The notes beneath the pieces were generated by a model. It was given only the letters and a program-made list of their open reading frames with translations, searched no databases and had not been told where the DNA came from. Both the position numbers and the translations under genes were made by a program. Shown piece by piece: positions 7,848-16,518 of a stretch of 64,000 nucleotides of DNA. The stretch comes from Streptomyces sp. NBC_00554. GTDB taxonomy: Bacteria > Actinomycetota > Actinomycetes > Streptomycetales > Streptomycetaceae. How positions within the stretch are numbered: position 1 is the stretch's first letter; every line of letters starts with the position of its first letter. Where the stretch lies: NCBI RefSeq assembly GCF_041431135.1, contig NZ_CP107799.1, positions 5,890,001 through 5,954,000 on the forward strand, read 5' to 3'.

Positions 7848-8729
7848 ATGGTCAGCTCGTCGCATGAGGCGATGCACCACTTCGGCCAGAAGGACACGGC
7901 CGGGTTGATCCGCAACTTCCAGAGGCTGTTCCATGTGCCGTTCCCGGAACCGTGCGGCTTCACGGTGGTGAACACGGACTTGACCGAGATCGAGCCGGTC
8001 GAGCGGCGTGTGGACAGTTTGGTGCGGGTGCACACCGAGGACGGTGACTTCCTGCTGGTGCTGGAGTCGCAGAGTAAGAAGGACGAGAGGAAACGGGGGA
8101 GTTGGCCGTACTACCTCTCATACCTCTACGAAAAGTACCGCTGTGAGCCGGTGCTGGTCGTCATGACCCAGAGCAGTTCCACCGCACGTTGGGCCGCCGA
8201 GCCCATCCGGTTCGGTCTGCCCGGCTGGTCCTCGCTCGTCGTGCGGCCGATGGTTCTCGGGCCGGACCAGGTGCCGGTGATCGCTGACGAGAAGGAGGCC
8301 GTGCGGGACCCGTCGCTCGCGGTGCTCTCGGCGATTACGCATGGTAGAGGGCCGGGTGTCGCTGCGATACTGGGACCACTCGCGGTGGCTCTGGAGACTA
8401 TTGACCCGGCAAGCGCGGCTCTGTTGGCGCAGCTCGTGACGTCTGGCCTGGTGGATTCCCAGGCGAAGGAGATTTGGAGGGACTTGATGGCTCCGGTGAA
8501 CTACTTCTTCCAGAATCCGGTCGCGGATCAGCTGAGGGACGAAGGGCGTATCGAGGATCGCATCGAGATGATCGTGAAGATCCTGGAGTTGCGCGGCATC
8601 CAGGTATCCGACTCCGTCCGGCTTCGGGTGCAGGCCTGCACCGACCTGGACCAGCTCAAGATCTGGTCGGAACGGGCCGTCCATGTGACCGACCCCGCCG
8701 ACCTCTTCACCGCCGACCAGCCCAAATAG
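7848..8729 (+). CDS. Rpn-like PD-(D/E)XK nuclease family protein
   Basis: The 293-aa product opens SSHEAMHHFGQKDTAGLIRN, has the core strands RRVDSLVRVHTEDGDFLLVLESQS with the E-x-Q pair of the PD-(D/E)XK fold (YhgA/Rpn-like transposase-nuclease group), then a helical region and a C-terminal RDEGRIEDRIEMIVKILELRG, typical for the family (a D-EGR-E-R-E helix). Rpn proteins are recombination-promoting DNA endonucleases in E. coli; this type is widespread in Streptomyces with unknown role. It starts 33 bp after the ATPase gene with AAAGGAGG before the ATG, so it may share its transcript. Confidence 0.7.
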   Translation: MVSSSHEAMHHFGQKDTAGLIRNFQRLFHVPFPEPCGFTVVNTDLTEIEPVERRVDSLVRVHTEDGDFLLVLESQSKKDERKRGSWPYYLSYLYEKYRCEPVLVVMTQSSSTARWAAEPIRFGLPGWSSLVVRPMVLGPDQVPVIADEKEAVRDPSLAVLSAITHGRGPGVAAILGPLAVALETIDPASAALLAQLVTSGLVDSQAKEIWRDLMAPVNYFFQNPVADQLRDEGRIEDRIEMIVKILELRGIQVSDSVRLRVQACTDLDQLKIWSERAVHVTDPADLFTADQPK

Positions 8730-8779
8730 CCGTACGAGGCCGGAGTCACCGCAGTGAACCCCGGCCCCGCACAAGGGAG

Positions 8780-9103
8780 TTACTCCGACGGCGACGAGGA
8801 CGACGGCGGCGCCTCGGCCCCGTCAACCACCGGCGGCACGGTCGGCCGCAGCTTCAGCCACACCAGGAAGAACACCCCCAGGGCAAGCATCGCCAGCCCC
8901 GTCCAGAGGTTGATGTTGACGTCCTGGGCCTTTTCCAGGTCGGCGTCGGACGGGGAGATGCCGGCGATCGTGACGATGATGCCGTAGACGACGAAGAGGC
9001 CGCCGATGATGCGGCGGATGTCGAAGAGGCGGAAGGCCGTCGCGGACTTGCCCTGAAGTTCGGTGACTTCCCGCTGGACGTCCTTCTCGGAAAACTCGGA
9101 CAT
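8780..9103 (-). CDS. Small membrane partner of the sodium:solute symporter
   Basis: The 107-aa product has a charged N-terminal helix (SEKDVQREVTELQGKSATAF), two transmembrane helices (IIGGLFVVYGIIVTIAGI and LWTGLAMLALGVFFLVWL) and a Pro/Ser-rich cytoplasmic end. It begins 21 bp after the symporter stop on the same strand, so it is co-transcribed with it. Small two-helix proteins commonly follow SSS transporters in actinomycetes; the function is unknown. Confidence 0.75.
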   Translation of the reverse strand: MSEFSEKDVQREVTELQGKSATAFRLFDIRRIIGGLFVVYGIIVTIAGISPSDADLEKAQDVNINLWTGLAMLALGVFFLVWLKLRPTVPPVVDGAEAPPSSSSPSE

Positions 9104-9124
9104 GGTTTCTCCAATCCTCCTCGA

Positions 9125-10864
9125 TCAGAACGAGAACGGGATGTAGCAGAGGGCCGCGAGGACGATCGCGCTCCAGCCCAGCAGAGCCGGCTTGCGGTAC
9201 CACGCGTCGTCGCCGGGGGCGGGCGGCTCGGTCATGCCGGGAGAGGTGGTGCCGTACACCAGGCCCTGCAGTTCCTCGGTCGTCTTCGGAGCGGTGAACA
9301 GGGACACCGCGACCATGACCACCGCGCCCGCCACGAAGCCCGCGATCGCCGACACGAAGTTCGCGCCCTGGTCGGTGGGGATGCCGACGATGTCCTGCTT
9401 GTAGAGGACGAAGTAGTTGACCATCGCGGCCGTCGTACCGGCCAGCAGACCCCAGAAGCCGGCCTTCTTGGACGCGCGCTTCCAGAACATGCCGACGATG
9501 AAGACGACGAACATCGGCACGTTGAAGAAGGAGAAGAGCGTCTGGAGGTAGCTCATGATGTTCGAGAAGGACGAGGCCAGGAACGCCGTGCCGATCGAGG
9601 CCATGACGCCGATGACGGTGATGAGCCGCCCGAAGCGCACGTAGTACGAGTCCTCGCGGTCCTTCACCACGTACCTCGCCCAGATGTCGGTGGTGAACAC
9701 CGTGTTGAAGGACGAGATGTTGGCCGCCATGCCCGCCATGAAGGCGGCGAGCAGACCGGTCACCGCGATGCCGAGCACGCCGTTGGGCAGCAACTGCTCC
9801 ATCAGGTACGGGATCGCGTCGTTGTACTGGAGATCCGAGCCGGACGTGCCGATATTCGGCACCAGGACCGCGGCGACCAGGCCCGGGATCATCACCAGGA
9901 ACACGATGAAGATCTTCGGGAACGCGGCGATCAGCGGGGTGCGCTGGGCGGCCGAGAGGTTCTTCGCGGACAGGGCACGCTGCACCTCGGCGAAGTTGGT
10001 CGTCCAGTAGCCGAAGGACAGCACGAAGCCGAGGCCGAGGACGATGGTCAGCCAGTTGGCGCCCAGCGGGTTGGCGCTGCCGATGCCGGTGCCGCCCCAG
10101 GCGGTCGTGAAGTCGTGGCCGTGGCTCGCGTCGAGCGCGTCGGTCAGACCGCCCCAGCCGCCGACCTTCTTGAGGCTCAGCACGACGAGCGGGATGAGCG
10201 CGGCGAGGATGACGAAGAACTGCAGTACCTCGTTGTAGATCGCCGAGGACAGACCGCCGAGGGTGATGTAGGCGAGCACGAAGAAGCCGGCGACCACGAT
10301 GGCCACCCACTGCGGCCAGCCGAGCAGCGCCTCGACGACGATCGCGAGGGCGTAGAGGTTCACGCCGGCGATGAGGACGGCGGCGAAGGCGAACAGGGCC
10401 GAACTCAGTAGGTGCGCCCACTTGTCGAAGCGCAGCAGCAGGAACTCGGGGACCGAACGGACCTTGGAGCCGTAGTAGAAGGGCATCATCACCAGGCCGA
10501 GGAAGACCATGGCCGGGATGGCGCCGATCCAGTACCAGTGCACGGTGTACGCGCCGTACTGCGCGCTGTTGGCGGCCATGCCCAGGATCTCGGTCGCGGC
10601 CAGGTTGGCCGAGACGAACGCGAGACCGGTGATCCAGGCGGGCAGTGAGCGCCCGGAGAGGAAGAAGTCGAGGCTCGTCTTCACCGAGCGCTTGGCGGCG
10701 AAGCCGATGCCAAGGACGACGACGAAGTAGATGCCGAGGATTGTGTAGTCGAGTGCGTTGGTGGGGAGCCGCAGCTCGGCCGCCAGGTCGATGCCTGACG
10801 TCAGACGGTCGATGCCGGACGCGGCCAGATGGGTGGGGGGCTGCAGATGCGTGGGGGACTGCAT
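9125..10864 (-). CDS. Sodium:solute symporter (SSS family), sugar type
   Basis: The 579-aa product has the 13-14 helix SSS fold. Recognisable parts are YTILGIYFVVVLGIG (TM1), SGRSLPAWITGLAFVSANLA (the unwound helix and sodium site region), FYYGSKVRSVPEFLL, a re-entrant ITLGGLSSAIYNEVLQFF and LLAAFMAGMAANISSFNTVF with the conserved Ser run of the sodium-binding helix. The closest type is the sugar (SglT-like) branch. The ATG at 10864 is chosen because it precedes the polar leader; a TTG at 10897 is also possible. It is divergent from galTEK, so galactose or a related sugar is the likely substrate (inference from context). Confidence 0.88.
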   Translation of the reverse strand: MQSPTHLQPPTHLAASGIDRLTSGIDLAAELRLPTNALDYTILGIYFVVVLGIGFAAKRSVKTSLDFFLSGRSLPAWITGLAFVSANLAATEILGMAANSAQYGAYTVHWYWIGAIPAMVFLGLVMMPFYYGSKVRSVPEFLLLRFDKWAHLLSSALFAFAAVLIAGVNLYALAIVVEALLGWPQWVAIVVAGFFVLAYITLGGLSSAIYNEVLQFFVILAALIPLVVLSLKKVGGWGGLTDALDASHGHDFTTAWGGTGIGSANPLGANWLTIVLGLGFVLSFGYWTTNFAEVQRALSAKNLSAAQRTPLIAAFPKIFIVFLVMIPGLVAAVLVPNIGTSGSDLQYNDAIPYLMEQLLPNGVLGIAVTGLLAAFMAGMAANISSFNTVFTTDIWARYVVKDREDSYYVRFGRLITVIGVMASIGTAFLASSFSNIMSYLQTLFSFFNVPMFVVFIVGMFWKRASKKAGFWGLLAGTTAAMVNYFVLYKQDIVGIPTDQGANFVSAIAGFVAGAVVMVAVSLFTAPKTTEELQGLVYGTTSPGMTEPPAPGDDAWYRKPALLGWSAIVLAALCYIPFSF

Positions 10865-11061
10865 AGAGAACTCGCTTCGTTGCGCGAACTGATCCAAGCG
10901 GAACCTACGCCTCCACCTTCAAGAAATGAACACTTCTGATGGTGTCCTTTGTTTGATTGTGATGTTGACGTAGGTGGTGTTTAATGGTTTGTTGTGTTCG
11001 GTTCTGTTTGAAGCTTTGATGGGCTTCGAAGCTCTGATGGGCGCGGATGGGGAGTCCGACT
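10865..11061 (+). promoter_or_regulatory. Divergent symporter/gal promoter region (galP1-like)
   Basis: The spacer between the symporter and galT is markedly AT-rich for this genome. It holds TTTGATTGTGATGTTGACG at 10952-10970, containing a TGTGAT hexamer of the kind described for the Streptomyces galP1 promoter and a TTGACG that could be a -35 box. Downstream, GAAGCTTTGATGGGC (11010-11024) and GAAGCTCTGATGGGC (11028-11042) form an 18-bp-period direct repeat with one mismatch just before the galT ribosome site. In S. lividans galP1 is galactose-induced and glucose-repressed; the same control is likely here. The exact -10 box was not identified. Confidence 0.55.
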
Positions 11062-12126
11062 GTGAAGAAGACCTCGACCCGGCTGGCCGACGGTCGTGAG
11101 CTCATCTACTACGACTCACGCGACGACGCGGTGCGCGACGCGGTGGACCGGCGTCCACTGGACCCGACCGTCACCACTTCGGAGGTGCGCCGCGACGTGC
11201 TGCTCGGCGATTCGGTCGCGATCGCCTCGCACCGGCAGGGCCGCATCTACCACCCGCCGGCGAACGAGTGCCCGCTGTGCCCCTCCGAGGGCGACCGGCT
11301 GAGCGAGATCCCGGACTCCTCGTACGACGTCGTCGTCTTCGAGAACCGCTTCCCCTCCCTGGCCGGTGACTCCGGCCGCTGCGAGGTCGTCTGCTTCACC
11401 TCCGACCACGACTCCTCCTTCGCCGACCTGACGGAGGAGCAGGCCGGCCTGGTCCTGGAGGCATGGACGGACCGGACGGCCGAGCTGTCGCACCTGCCCG
11501 CCGTCGAGCAGGTCTTCTGCTTCGAGAACCGCGGCGCCGAGATCGGCGTCACGCTCGGCCACCCGCACGGGCAGATCTACGCCTACCCCTTCACCACCCC
11601 GCGTACGGCCCTGATGCTGCGCTCGCTCTCCGCGCACAAGGAAGCGACCGGCGGCGAGAACCTGTTCGACGAGGTCGTCGCCCGGGAGCTGGCGGACGGT
11701 TCGCGGGTCGTCCTGTCGAGTGACCACTGGGTGGCCTTCGTGCCGTACGCCGCGCACTGGCCGTACGAGGTCCACCTCTACCCGCGCCGCCGCGTGCCGG
11801 ACCTCCTCGGGCTCGACGAGGACGCCCGCACAGAGTTCCCCAAGGTCTACCTGGAACTCTTGAGACGCTTCGACCGGATCTTCGGTGAGGGCGAGCCGGC
11901 GACGCCGTACATCTCCGCCTGGCACCAGGCACCGTTCGGCGCGCTGGAGGAGTTCGAAGGCGTCAACCGGGACGACTTCGCGCTCCACCTCGAGCTTTTC
12001 ACCATTCGCCGTACGTCCGGCAAGCTGAAGTTCCTCGCGGGCTCCGAGTCGGGGATGAGCGTGTTCATCAACGACATCCAGCCGGAGTCCGCGGCTCAGC
12101 GACTGCGAGAGGTAGCGAGTTCATGA
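11062..12126 (+). CDS. galT: Galactose-1-phosphate uridylyltransferase
   Basis: Leloir pathway enzyme that exchanges UMP between UDP-glucose and galactose-1-phosphate. The active-site motif HPHGQ lies at residues 167-171, with the nucleophilic second His covalently uridylylated in the family; zinc-binding parts NECPLCP and the strand FENRFPSLAG are present. From the GTG at 11062 the length is 354 aa, normal for the family. This start is preferred over the ATG at 11047 because GGGGAG (11049-11054) sits seven bases ahead. The stop overlaps the galE start by four bases (ATGA), coupling translation. Confidence 0.95.
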   Translation: MKKTSTRLADGRELIYYDSRDDAVRDAVDRRPLDPTVTTSEVRRDVLLGDSVAIASHRQGRIYHPPANECPLCPSEGDRLSEIPDSSYDVVVFENRFPSLAGDSGRCEVVCFTSDHDSSFADLTEEQAGLVLEAWTDRTAELSHLPAVEQVFCFENRGAEIGVTLGHPHGQIYAYPFTTPRTALMLRSLSAHKEATGGENLFDEVVARELADGSRVVLSSDHWVAFVPYAAHWPYEVHLYPRRRVPDLLGLDEDARTEFPKVYLELLRRFDRIFGEGEPATPYISAWHQAPFGALEEFEGVNRDDFALHLELFTIRRTSGKLKFLAGSESGMSVFINDIQPESAAQRLREVASS

Positions 12127-13091
12127 GTGGGAAGTACCTGGTCACGGGTGGCGCGGGCTATGTCGGCAGCGTGGTCGCGCAGCACCTGATCGAGGCCGGA
12201 CACGAGGTGACCGTCCTCGACAACCTCTCGACCGGCTTCCGCGAGGGCGTCCCCGCCGGGGCGACTTTCGTCGAGGGCGACATCCGCGACGCCGCCAAGT
12301 GGCTGGACTCCTCGTACGACGCGGTCCTGCACTTCGCCGCCTCCTCCCAGGTCGGCGAGTCCGTCGTGAAGCCCGAGAAGTACTGGGACAACAACGTCGG
12401 CGGCACGATGGCGCTGCTCGGCGCCATGCGCGACGCGGGCGTCCGCAAGCTGGTCTTCTCGTCCACGGCCGCGACGTACGGCGAGCCGGAGGAGGTCCCG
12501 ATCGTCGAGACCGCGCGCACCTCCCCGACCAACCCCTACGGCGCCACCAAGCTCGCCGTCGACCACATGATCACGAGCGAGGCCAACGCCCACGGCCTCG
12601 GTGCGGTCTCGCTCCGCTACTTCAACGTGGCGGGCGCCTACGGCAGTTGCGGCGAGCGGCACGACCCCGAGTCGCACCTCATCCCGCTGGTGCTCCAGGT
12701 CGCGCAGGGCCGCCGCGAGGCGATCTCCGTCTTCGGCGACGACTACCCGACGCCGGACGGCACCTGCGTACGCGACTACATCCACGTCGCCGACCTGGCG
12801 GACGCGCACCTGCTCGCCCTCACCGCCGCTCAGCCGGGCGAGCACCTGATCTGCAACCTCGGCAACGGCGAGGGCTTCTCCGTCCGCCAGGTGATCGAGA
12901 CCGTCCGCCAGGTGACCGGGCACCCGATCCCCGAGGTCCTGGCCCCGCGCCGGGCCGGTGACCCGGCAGCGCTGGTCGCCTCGGCCGCGACCGCCCGTGA
13001 GCGGCTCGGCTGGAACCCGTCCCGCGCGGATCTCGCGGGGATCGTCGCGGACGCGTGGGCGTTCGCGCAGAACATCGCAAGGGAGCAGTAG
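12123..13091 (+). CDS. galE: UDP-glucose 4-epimerase
   Basis: Interconverts UDP-galactose and UDP-glucose. The 322-aa SDR-family protein opens with the NAD-binding loop TGGAGYVGS (residues 8-16) and has the catalytic Ser region FSSTAATYGEP and the catalytic YGATK (Tyr139, Lys143), then the GalE-type substrate segment RYFNVAGA and the DGTCVRDYIHVADLADAH block. It overlaps galT by ATGA and is followed with no gap by galK, as in the classic Streptomyces galTEK operon. Confidence 0.96.
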   Translation: MSGKYLVTGGAGYVGSVVAQHLIEAGHEVTVLDNLSTGFREGVPAGATFVEGDIRDAAKWLDSSYDAVLHFAASSQVGESVVKPEKYWDNNVGGTMALLGAMRDAGVRKLVFSSTAATYGEPEEVPIVETARTSPTNPYGATKLAVDHMITSEANAHGLGAVSLRYFNVAGAYGSCGERHDPESHLIPLVLQVAQGRREAISVFGDDYPTPDGTCVRDYIHVADLADAHLLALTAAQPGEHLICNLGNGEGFSVRQVIETVRQVTGHPIPEVLAPRRAGDPAALVASAATARERLGWNPSRADLAGIVADAWAFAQNIAREQ

Positions 13092-14234
13092 GTGGGGGTT
13101 CGCGAGGGTTTCGAGGAGCTGTACGGGGCTGCCCCTGAGGGCGTCTGGGCGGCACCGGGCCGGGTCAATCTGATCGGCGAGTACACGGACTTCAACGAGG
13201 GTTTCGTGATGCCGCTCGCGCTGCCGCACACGGCGGTGGCTGCGGTGTCGCGCCGCGACGACGGCGTGCTGCGGCTCCACTCGGCCGACATCGAGGGGCC
13301 CGTCGTCGAGCTCCACGTGGACGGGCTCGAGCCACTCACGAACACCAGCTGGGCCGCGTACCCGGCGGGTGTGGTGTGGGCGCTGCGTGCGGCGGGGCAT
13401 GCCGTGGCGGGTGCCGATGTGCACCTTGCCTCCACCGTCCCGACGGGCGCGGGTCTGTCCTCCTCGGCCGCGCTGGAGGTGGTGACGGCGCTGGCGTTGA
13501 ACGACCTCTACGAGCTCGGCCTCACCCGTCCCGAGCTGGCCCGTATCGCCCAGCGCGCGGAGAACGACTTCGTCGGCGTGCCCTGCGGAATCATGGACCA
13601 GACGGCGTCCGCGTGCTGCACGGACGGGCACGCGCTGCACCTCGACTGCCGCGACCTGACCATCCGCCAGGTTCCCTTCGACCTCGCGGCTCAGGGGCTT
13701 TCGCTGCTGGTCGTCGACACGCGCGTCAAGCATGCGCTGGGCGACGGGGCGTACGCCGAGCGGCGTGAGGGGTGTGAGGAGGGCGCGCGGGTGCTCGGGG
13801 TCTCGCATCTGCGGGATGTCGCGTACGAGGGGCTCGACGCGGCTCTCGCGCGGCTGTCCGACGAGCGTGTCCGCCGCTATGTGCGCCATGTCGTGTCCGA
13901 CGACCACCGGGTGGAGCGGGTCATCGGGCTGCTGGACGCCGGTGACGTGCGGGGGATCGGGCCTGTTCTCACCGAGGGGCACGCGTCCCTGCGGGACGAT
14001 CTGCGGATCTCCTGCGACGAGCTGGATCTCGTGGTCGCCACGGCCAACTCCGCCGGGGCGCTCGGCTCCCGTATGACGGGGGGCGGCTTCGGTGGTTCGG
14101 CGATCGTCCTCGTGGAGGCCGCGGACGTGGACACGGTCACCAAGGCGGTGTCCGAGGCGTTCGCCGCCGCGGGCTACACAGCGCCCCGGGTGTTCCCGGC
14201 GGTGCCTTCGGCAGGCGCCCGCCGCTTGAGCTGA
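13092..14234 (+). CDS. galK: Galactokinase
   Basis: Phosphorylates galactose at C1 with ATP, the first committed Leloir step. The 380-aa GHMP kinase has the galactokinase signature GRVNLIGEYTDFNEGFVMPL near the N-terminus (Tyr replaces the common His in GEHTD), the ATP loop PTGAGLSSSAALEV and the C-terminal GHMP motif MTGGGFGGSAIVLV. The GTG start abuts the galE stop directly. The operon ends here and is followed by a large inverted repeat. Confidence 0.95.
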   Translation: MGVREGFEELYGAAPEGVWAAPGRVNLIGEYTDFNEGFVMPLALPHTAVAAVSRRDDGVLRLHSADIEGPVVELHVDGLEPLTNTSWAAYPAGVVWALRAAGHAVAGADVHLASTVPTGAGLSSSAALEVVTALALNDLYELGLTRPELARIAQRAENDFVGVPCGIMDQTASACCTDGHALHLDCRDLTIRQVPFDLAAQGLSLLVVDTRVKHALGDGAYAERREGCEEGARVLGVSHLRDVAYEGLDAALARLSDERVRRYVRHVVSDDHRVERVIGLLDAGDVRGIGPVLTEGHASLRDDLRISCDELDLVVATANSAGALGSRMTGGGFGGSAIVLVEAADVDTVTKAVSEAFAAAGYTAPRVFPAVPSAGARRLS

Positions 14235-14238
14235 GGGT

Positions 14239-14454
14239 TTTTCGCCCCCTCCGCCCCTACCCATTCCCGTCCCTTGGGGGCTCCGCCCCCAAACCCCCGC
14301 TCCTCAAACGCCGGAGGGGCTGAACTTTTGCCGCCCGGCGCTGGAAAGGGTTTTAGCCCGTCCGGCGTTTGAGGACGAGCCCTTCGGGCGATCGGGGGTC
14401 TGGGGGCGGAGCCCCCAGAAACAAGGGACGGGTAGGGGCGGAGGGGGCGAAAAA
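14239..14454. repeat. 216-bp long-armed inverted repeat between convergent genes
   Basis: Two outer arms of about 62 bp (14239-14300 and 14393-14454) are near-complements, with small indels, and include GGGGGCTCCGCCCCC-type palindromes. An inner pair (CTCCTCAAACGCCGGA at 14301 and TCCGGCGTTTGAGGACG near 14370) continues the pairing. The centre holds CTTTTGCCGCCCGGCG. This is a recurrent Streptomyces intergenic hairpin element; pieces of the same sequence recur at 31.57-31.67 kb and 49.07-49.25 kb. It lies exactly between the galK and GNAT stops and probably acts as a two-way terminator. Confidence 0.8.
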
Positions 14455-14463
14455 CCATTCCGC

Positions 14464-14907
14464 TCAGCCCAACCGCTTCGTCAGCGTGTACTCCGTGATC
14501 CCCGGTGGATAGTCGGGGATCACGCACACCACCTCGTAGCCCTGCTTCTTGTAGAAGTCGGGGGCCTGGAAATCCCAGGTCTCCAGGCGGGCGGCACGGC
14601 AGCCGCGGTCCTCGCGGGCCAGACGCTCGCCCTCGGCGAGAAGACGGGAGCCGAGGCCGGTGCCGCGGTGGCGGGCGTCGACCCAGAGGTAGGTGACGTG
14701 CAGCCAGGTCGCCCAGGTGTGACCGACAAGCCCGCCCGCGAGGGCACCGGCGGAGTCCAACGCCCAAATATGGAGCGGAAGTTCACGTTCACCCGGGGTC
14801 CCGCGCAGCGCGCGGAGCACGGGAGACGCCGCCGTGTTGGCGTCCAGTAGCTGCCTGCGGAGCAGTTCGCGGCGTTCTTTGTCGACTCCTGTCTCAATAC
14901 GAAACAT
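14464..14907 (-). CDS. GNAT family N-acetyltransferase
   Basis: The 147-aa product has GNAT motifs: LAGGLVGHTWATWLHVTYLW (strands 2-4), the acetyl-CoA loop VDARHRGTGLGSRLLAEGER (R-G-x-G-x-G type) and ARLETWDFQAPDFYKKQGYE (motif B). The substrate is unknown. Starts at 14919 or 14907 are both open; 14907 has GGTGAG just upstream. It is convergent with galK. Confidence 0.85.
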   Translation of the reverse strand: MFRIETGVDKERRELLRRQLLDANTAASPVLRALRGTPGERELPLHIWALDSAGALAGGLVGHTWATWLHVTYLWVDARHRGTGLGSRLLAEGERLAREDRGCRAARLETWDFQAPDFYKKQGYEVVCVIPDYPPGITEYTLTKRLG

Positions 14908-15178
14908 ACGGCTCACCATAAACGGGCCTGGCCAATCAGTTCTGTGAATTGCCTTCCCCTCCCTGCCCCCGGCCTTACTCTGTGAACAGTGCCGGTGGGG
15001 GCCGGTGCTGATCAGGGGGCGAGACAGTCGGGTACGACGCCCGAAGTGGGGGTAGCAGTTACGGCACGGCGGCGGCCGTGCGGCTGCGGCACCCCGCCTT
15101 CCGGGGTCGCACATGCGGCTTCGGGATCATTTCGGGCGCCGTACCCGCACCGGTCGTCCCCCGACAGTGGGGGTTTCA

Positions 15179-15946
15179 GTGGTTCGCATCCGAGTACTGG
15201 TCGTCGACGACCACCGCATCTTCGCCGAGTCGCTCGCAGCCGCCCTCGCGGCCGAGCCCGACGTCGACGTGTCCGCCGCGGGCAGCGGTCCCGCCGCGCT
15301 GCGCTGCCTGGAGCGGGCTGCGGCGGAAGGCCGCAGATTCGACGTACTGCTCGTCGACGCGGACCTGGGCGGCAACGTGCCCGGTATGCGTCCGGCCGTG
15401 CCCGTCCAGGAGAGCAACGAGGACGGGCTCGTGGACGGGATCTCGCTCGTCGCGGGTGTCCGGTCCGGCCAGCCGTCCGTACGGACCGTCGTGCTCGCCG
15501 AGAAGGACGATCCGCGCCGGGCCGCGCTCGCCCTGCAGGCCGGAGCCTCGGGCTGGGTCGCCAAGGACTGTTCGCTGTCGCGGCTGCTCACCGTCATACG
15601 AGGTGTGCTGCGCGACGAGACCCATCTTCCGCCCGCCCTGCTCACCGGGGTGCTGCGCGAACTCACCGCCGCCCGCAAGCACCGCACCGAGAGCGAGCGG
15701 CTCGTCGAGTCGCTCACGCCGAGGGAGCGGGAAGTGCTGCGGTGCATGGTCGCCGGGCTGGGGCGGAAAGCCGTGGCCGAGAGGCTCTTCCTCTCCCCGC
15801 ACACCGTCCGTACCCATATGCAGAACGTGCTCGGGAAGTTGGGCGTGCACTCCACCCTCGCCGCCGTCGCGCTCGCCCGCCGTGCGGGGGTCGGGCCCGT
15901 CGACCTAACCGGGGATGTTGTCGAACGGGGCGGTCAACTGGCGTAG
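15179..15946 (+). CDS. LuxR-type response regulator
   Basis: The 255-aa product has a receiver domain (VVRIRVLVVDDHRIFAESL, with phospho-acceptor strand FDVLLVDADLGG) and a NarL-type helix-turn-helix (SLTPREREVLRCMVAGLGRK then HTVRTHMQNVLGKLGVHS). Unlike the regulator at 2326, the acceptor Asp is kept. An inserted segment VPGMRPAVPVQESNEDGLVD lies between beta-3 and the next helix, longer than usual. The GTG at 15179 has GGGGG about five bases upstream. Its 3' end overlaps the convergent MarR gene by 42 bp. No adjacent kinase is seen. Confidence 0.85.
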   Translation: MVRIRVLVVDDHRIFAESLAAALAAEPDVDVSAAGSGPAALRCLERAAAEGRRFDVLLVDADLGGNVPGMRPAVPVQESNEDGLVDGISLVAGVRSGQPSVRTVVLAEKDDPRRAALALQAGASGWVAKDCSLSRLLTVIRGVLRDETHLPPALLTGVLRELTAARKHRTESERLVESLTPREREVLRCMVAGLGRKAVAERLFLSPHTVRTHMQNVLGKLGVHSTLAAVALARRAGVGPVDLTGDVVERGGQLA

Positions 15947-16402
15947 CAGGCCCGCGAGTTCTCCGCGCTGAGCCCTGCTCAGTTCCGCCAGGATCGCGCG
16001 CTCCTGCTCCAGCAGGCCCGCCAGCGCCTGGTCGGCGCGGTCGCGGCCCTCGTCCGTCAGGCGTACCAGCACGCCCCGGCGGTCGCTCGGGTCGGGGAGC
16101 CGCTCCACCAGGTCCTTCTTCGTCAGCCGGTCGATGCGGTTGGTCATCGTGCCGGAGGTGACGAGGGTCTGTGTGAGCAGTTGGCCGGGGGAGAGCTGGT
16201 AGGGACTCCCGGCGCGCCTGAGTGCGGTCAGGACGTCGAACTCCCAGGGCTCCAGGCTGTGCTCGGAGAACGCCAGCCGACGCGCGCGGTCCAGATGCCG
16301 CGCCAGCCTGCTCACCCGGCTGAGCACCTCGAGTGGTTCCACGTCGAGGTCAGGGCGCTCCCGGCGCCATGCTGCGACCAGCCGATCGACCTCGTCCTCC
16401 AT
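15905..16402 (-). CDS. MarR family transcriptional regulator
   Basis: The 165-aa product begins MEDEVDRLVAAWRRERPDLD and contains the winged helix (EFDVLTALRRAG, QLLTQTLVTSGTMTNRIDRL, wing VERLPDPSDRRGVLVRLTDEG) expected of MarR. It is divergent from the tam-like methyltransferase, with a perfect 14-bp palindrome in the shared 116-bp spacer, so it probably represses itself and that gene. The 3' end overlaps the response regulator on the other strand. Confidence 0.9.
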   Translation of the reverse strand: MEDEVDRLVAAWRRERPDLDVEPLEVLSRVSRLARHLDRARRLAFSEHSLEPWEFDVLTALRRAGSPYQLSPGQLLTQTLVTSGTMTNRIDRLTKKDLVERLPDPSDRRGVLVRLTDEGRDRADQALAGLLEQERAILAELSRAQRGELAGLLRQLTAPFDNIPG

Positions 16403-16437
16403 GACGATCAGTGTAGTGGTTGTGTCGACATGAAGTC

Positions 16438-16451
16438 TCTTGACGTCAAGA
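16438..16451. promoter_or_regulatory. Candidate MarR operator
   Basis: TCTTGACGTCAAGA is a perfect 14-bp palindrome midway between the divergent MarR and methyltransferase genes. Its form, with TTGA arms, matches operators typical for MarR proteins, and the left TTGACG could double as a -35 element. No other palindrome of this length lies in the spacer. Confidence 0.65.
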
Positions 16452-16518
16452 TACTTTGGGTGTGAGGGTGAAGGCCTGCCCGAATGATCCCCAACGGTGA
16501 CTTCCTGGAGGCCCGTCC

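Noticed and set aside
12096..14264. 722-aa open frame antisense to galE-galK
   Set aside because: Shadow of strongly coding genes on the other strand; no recognisable domain or ribosome site.
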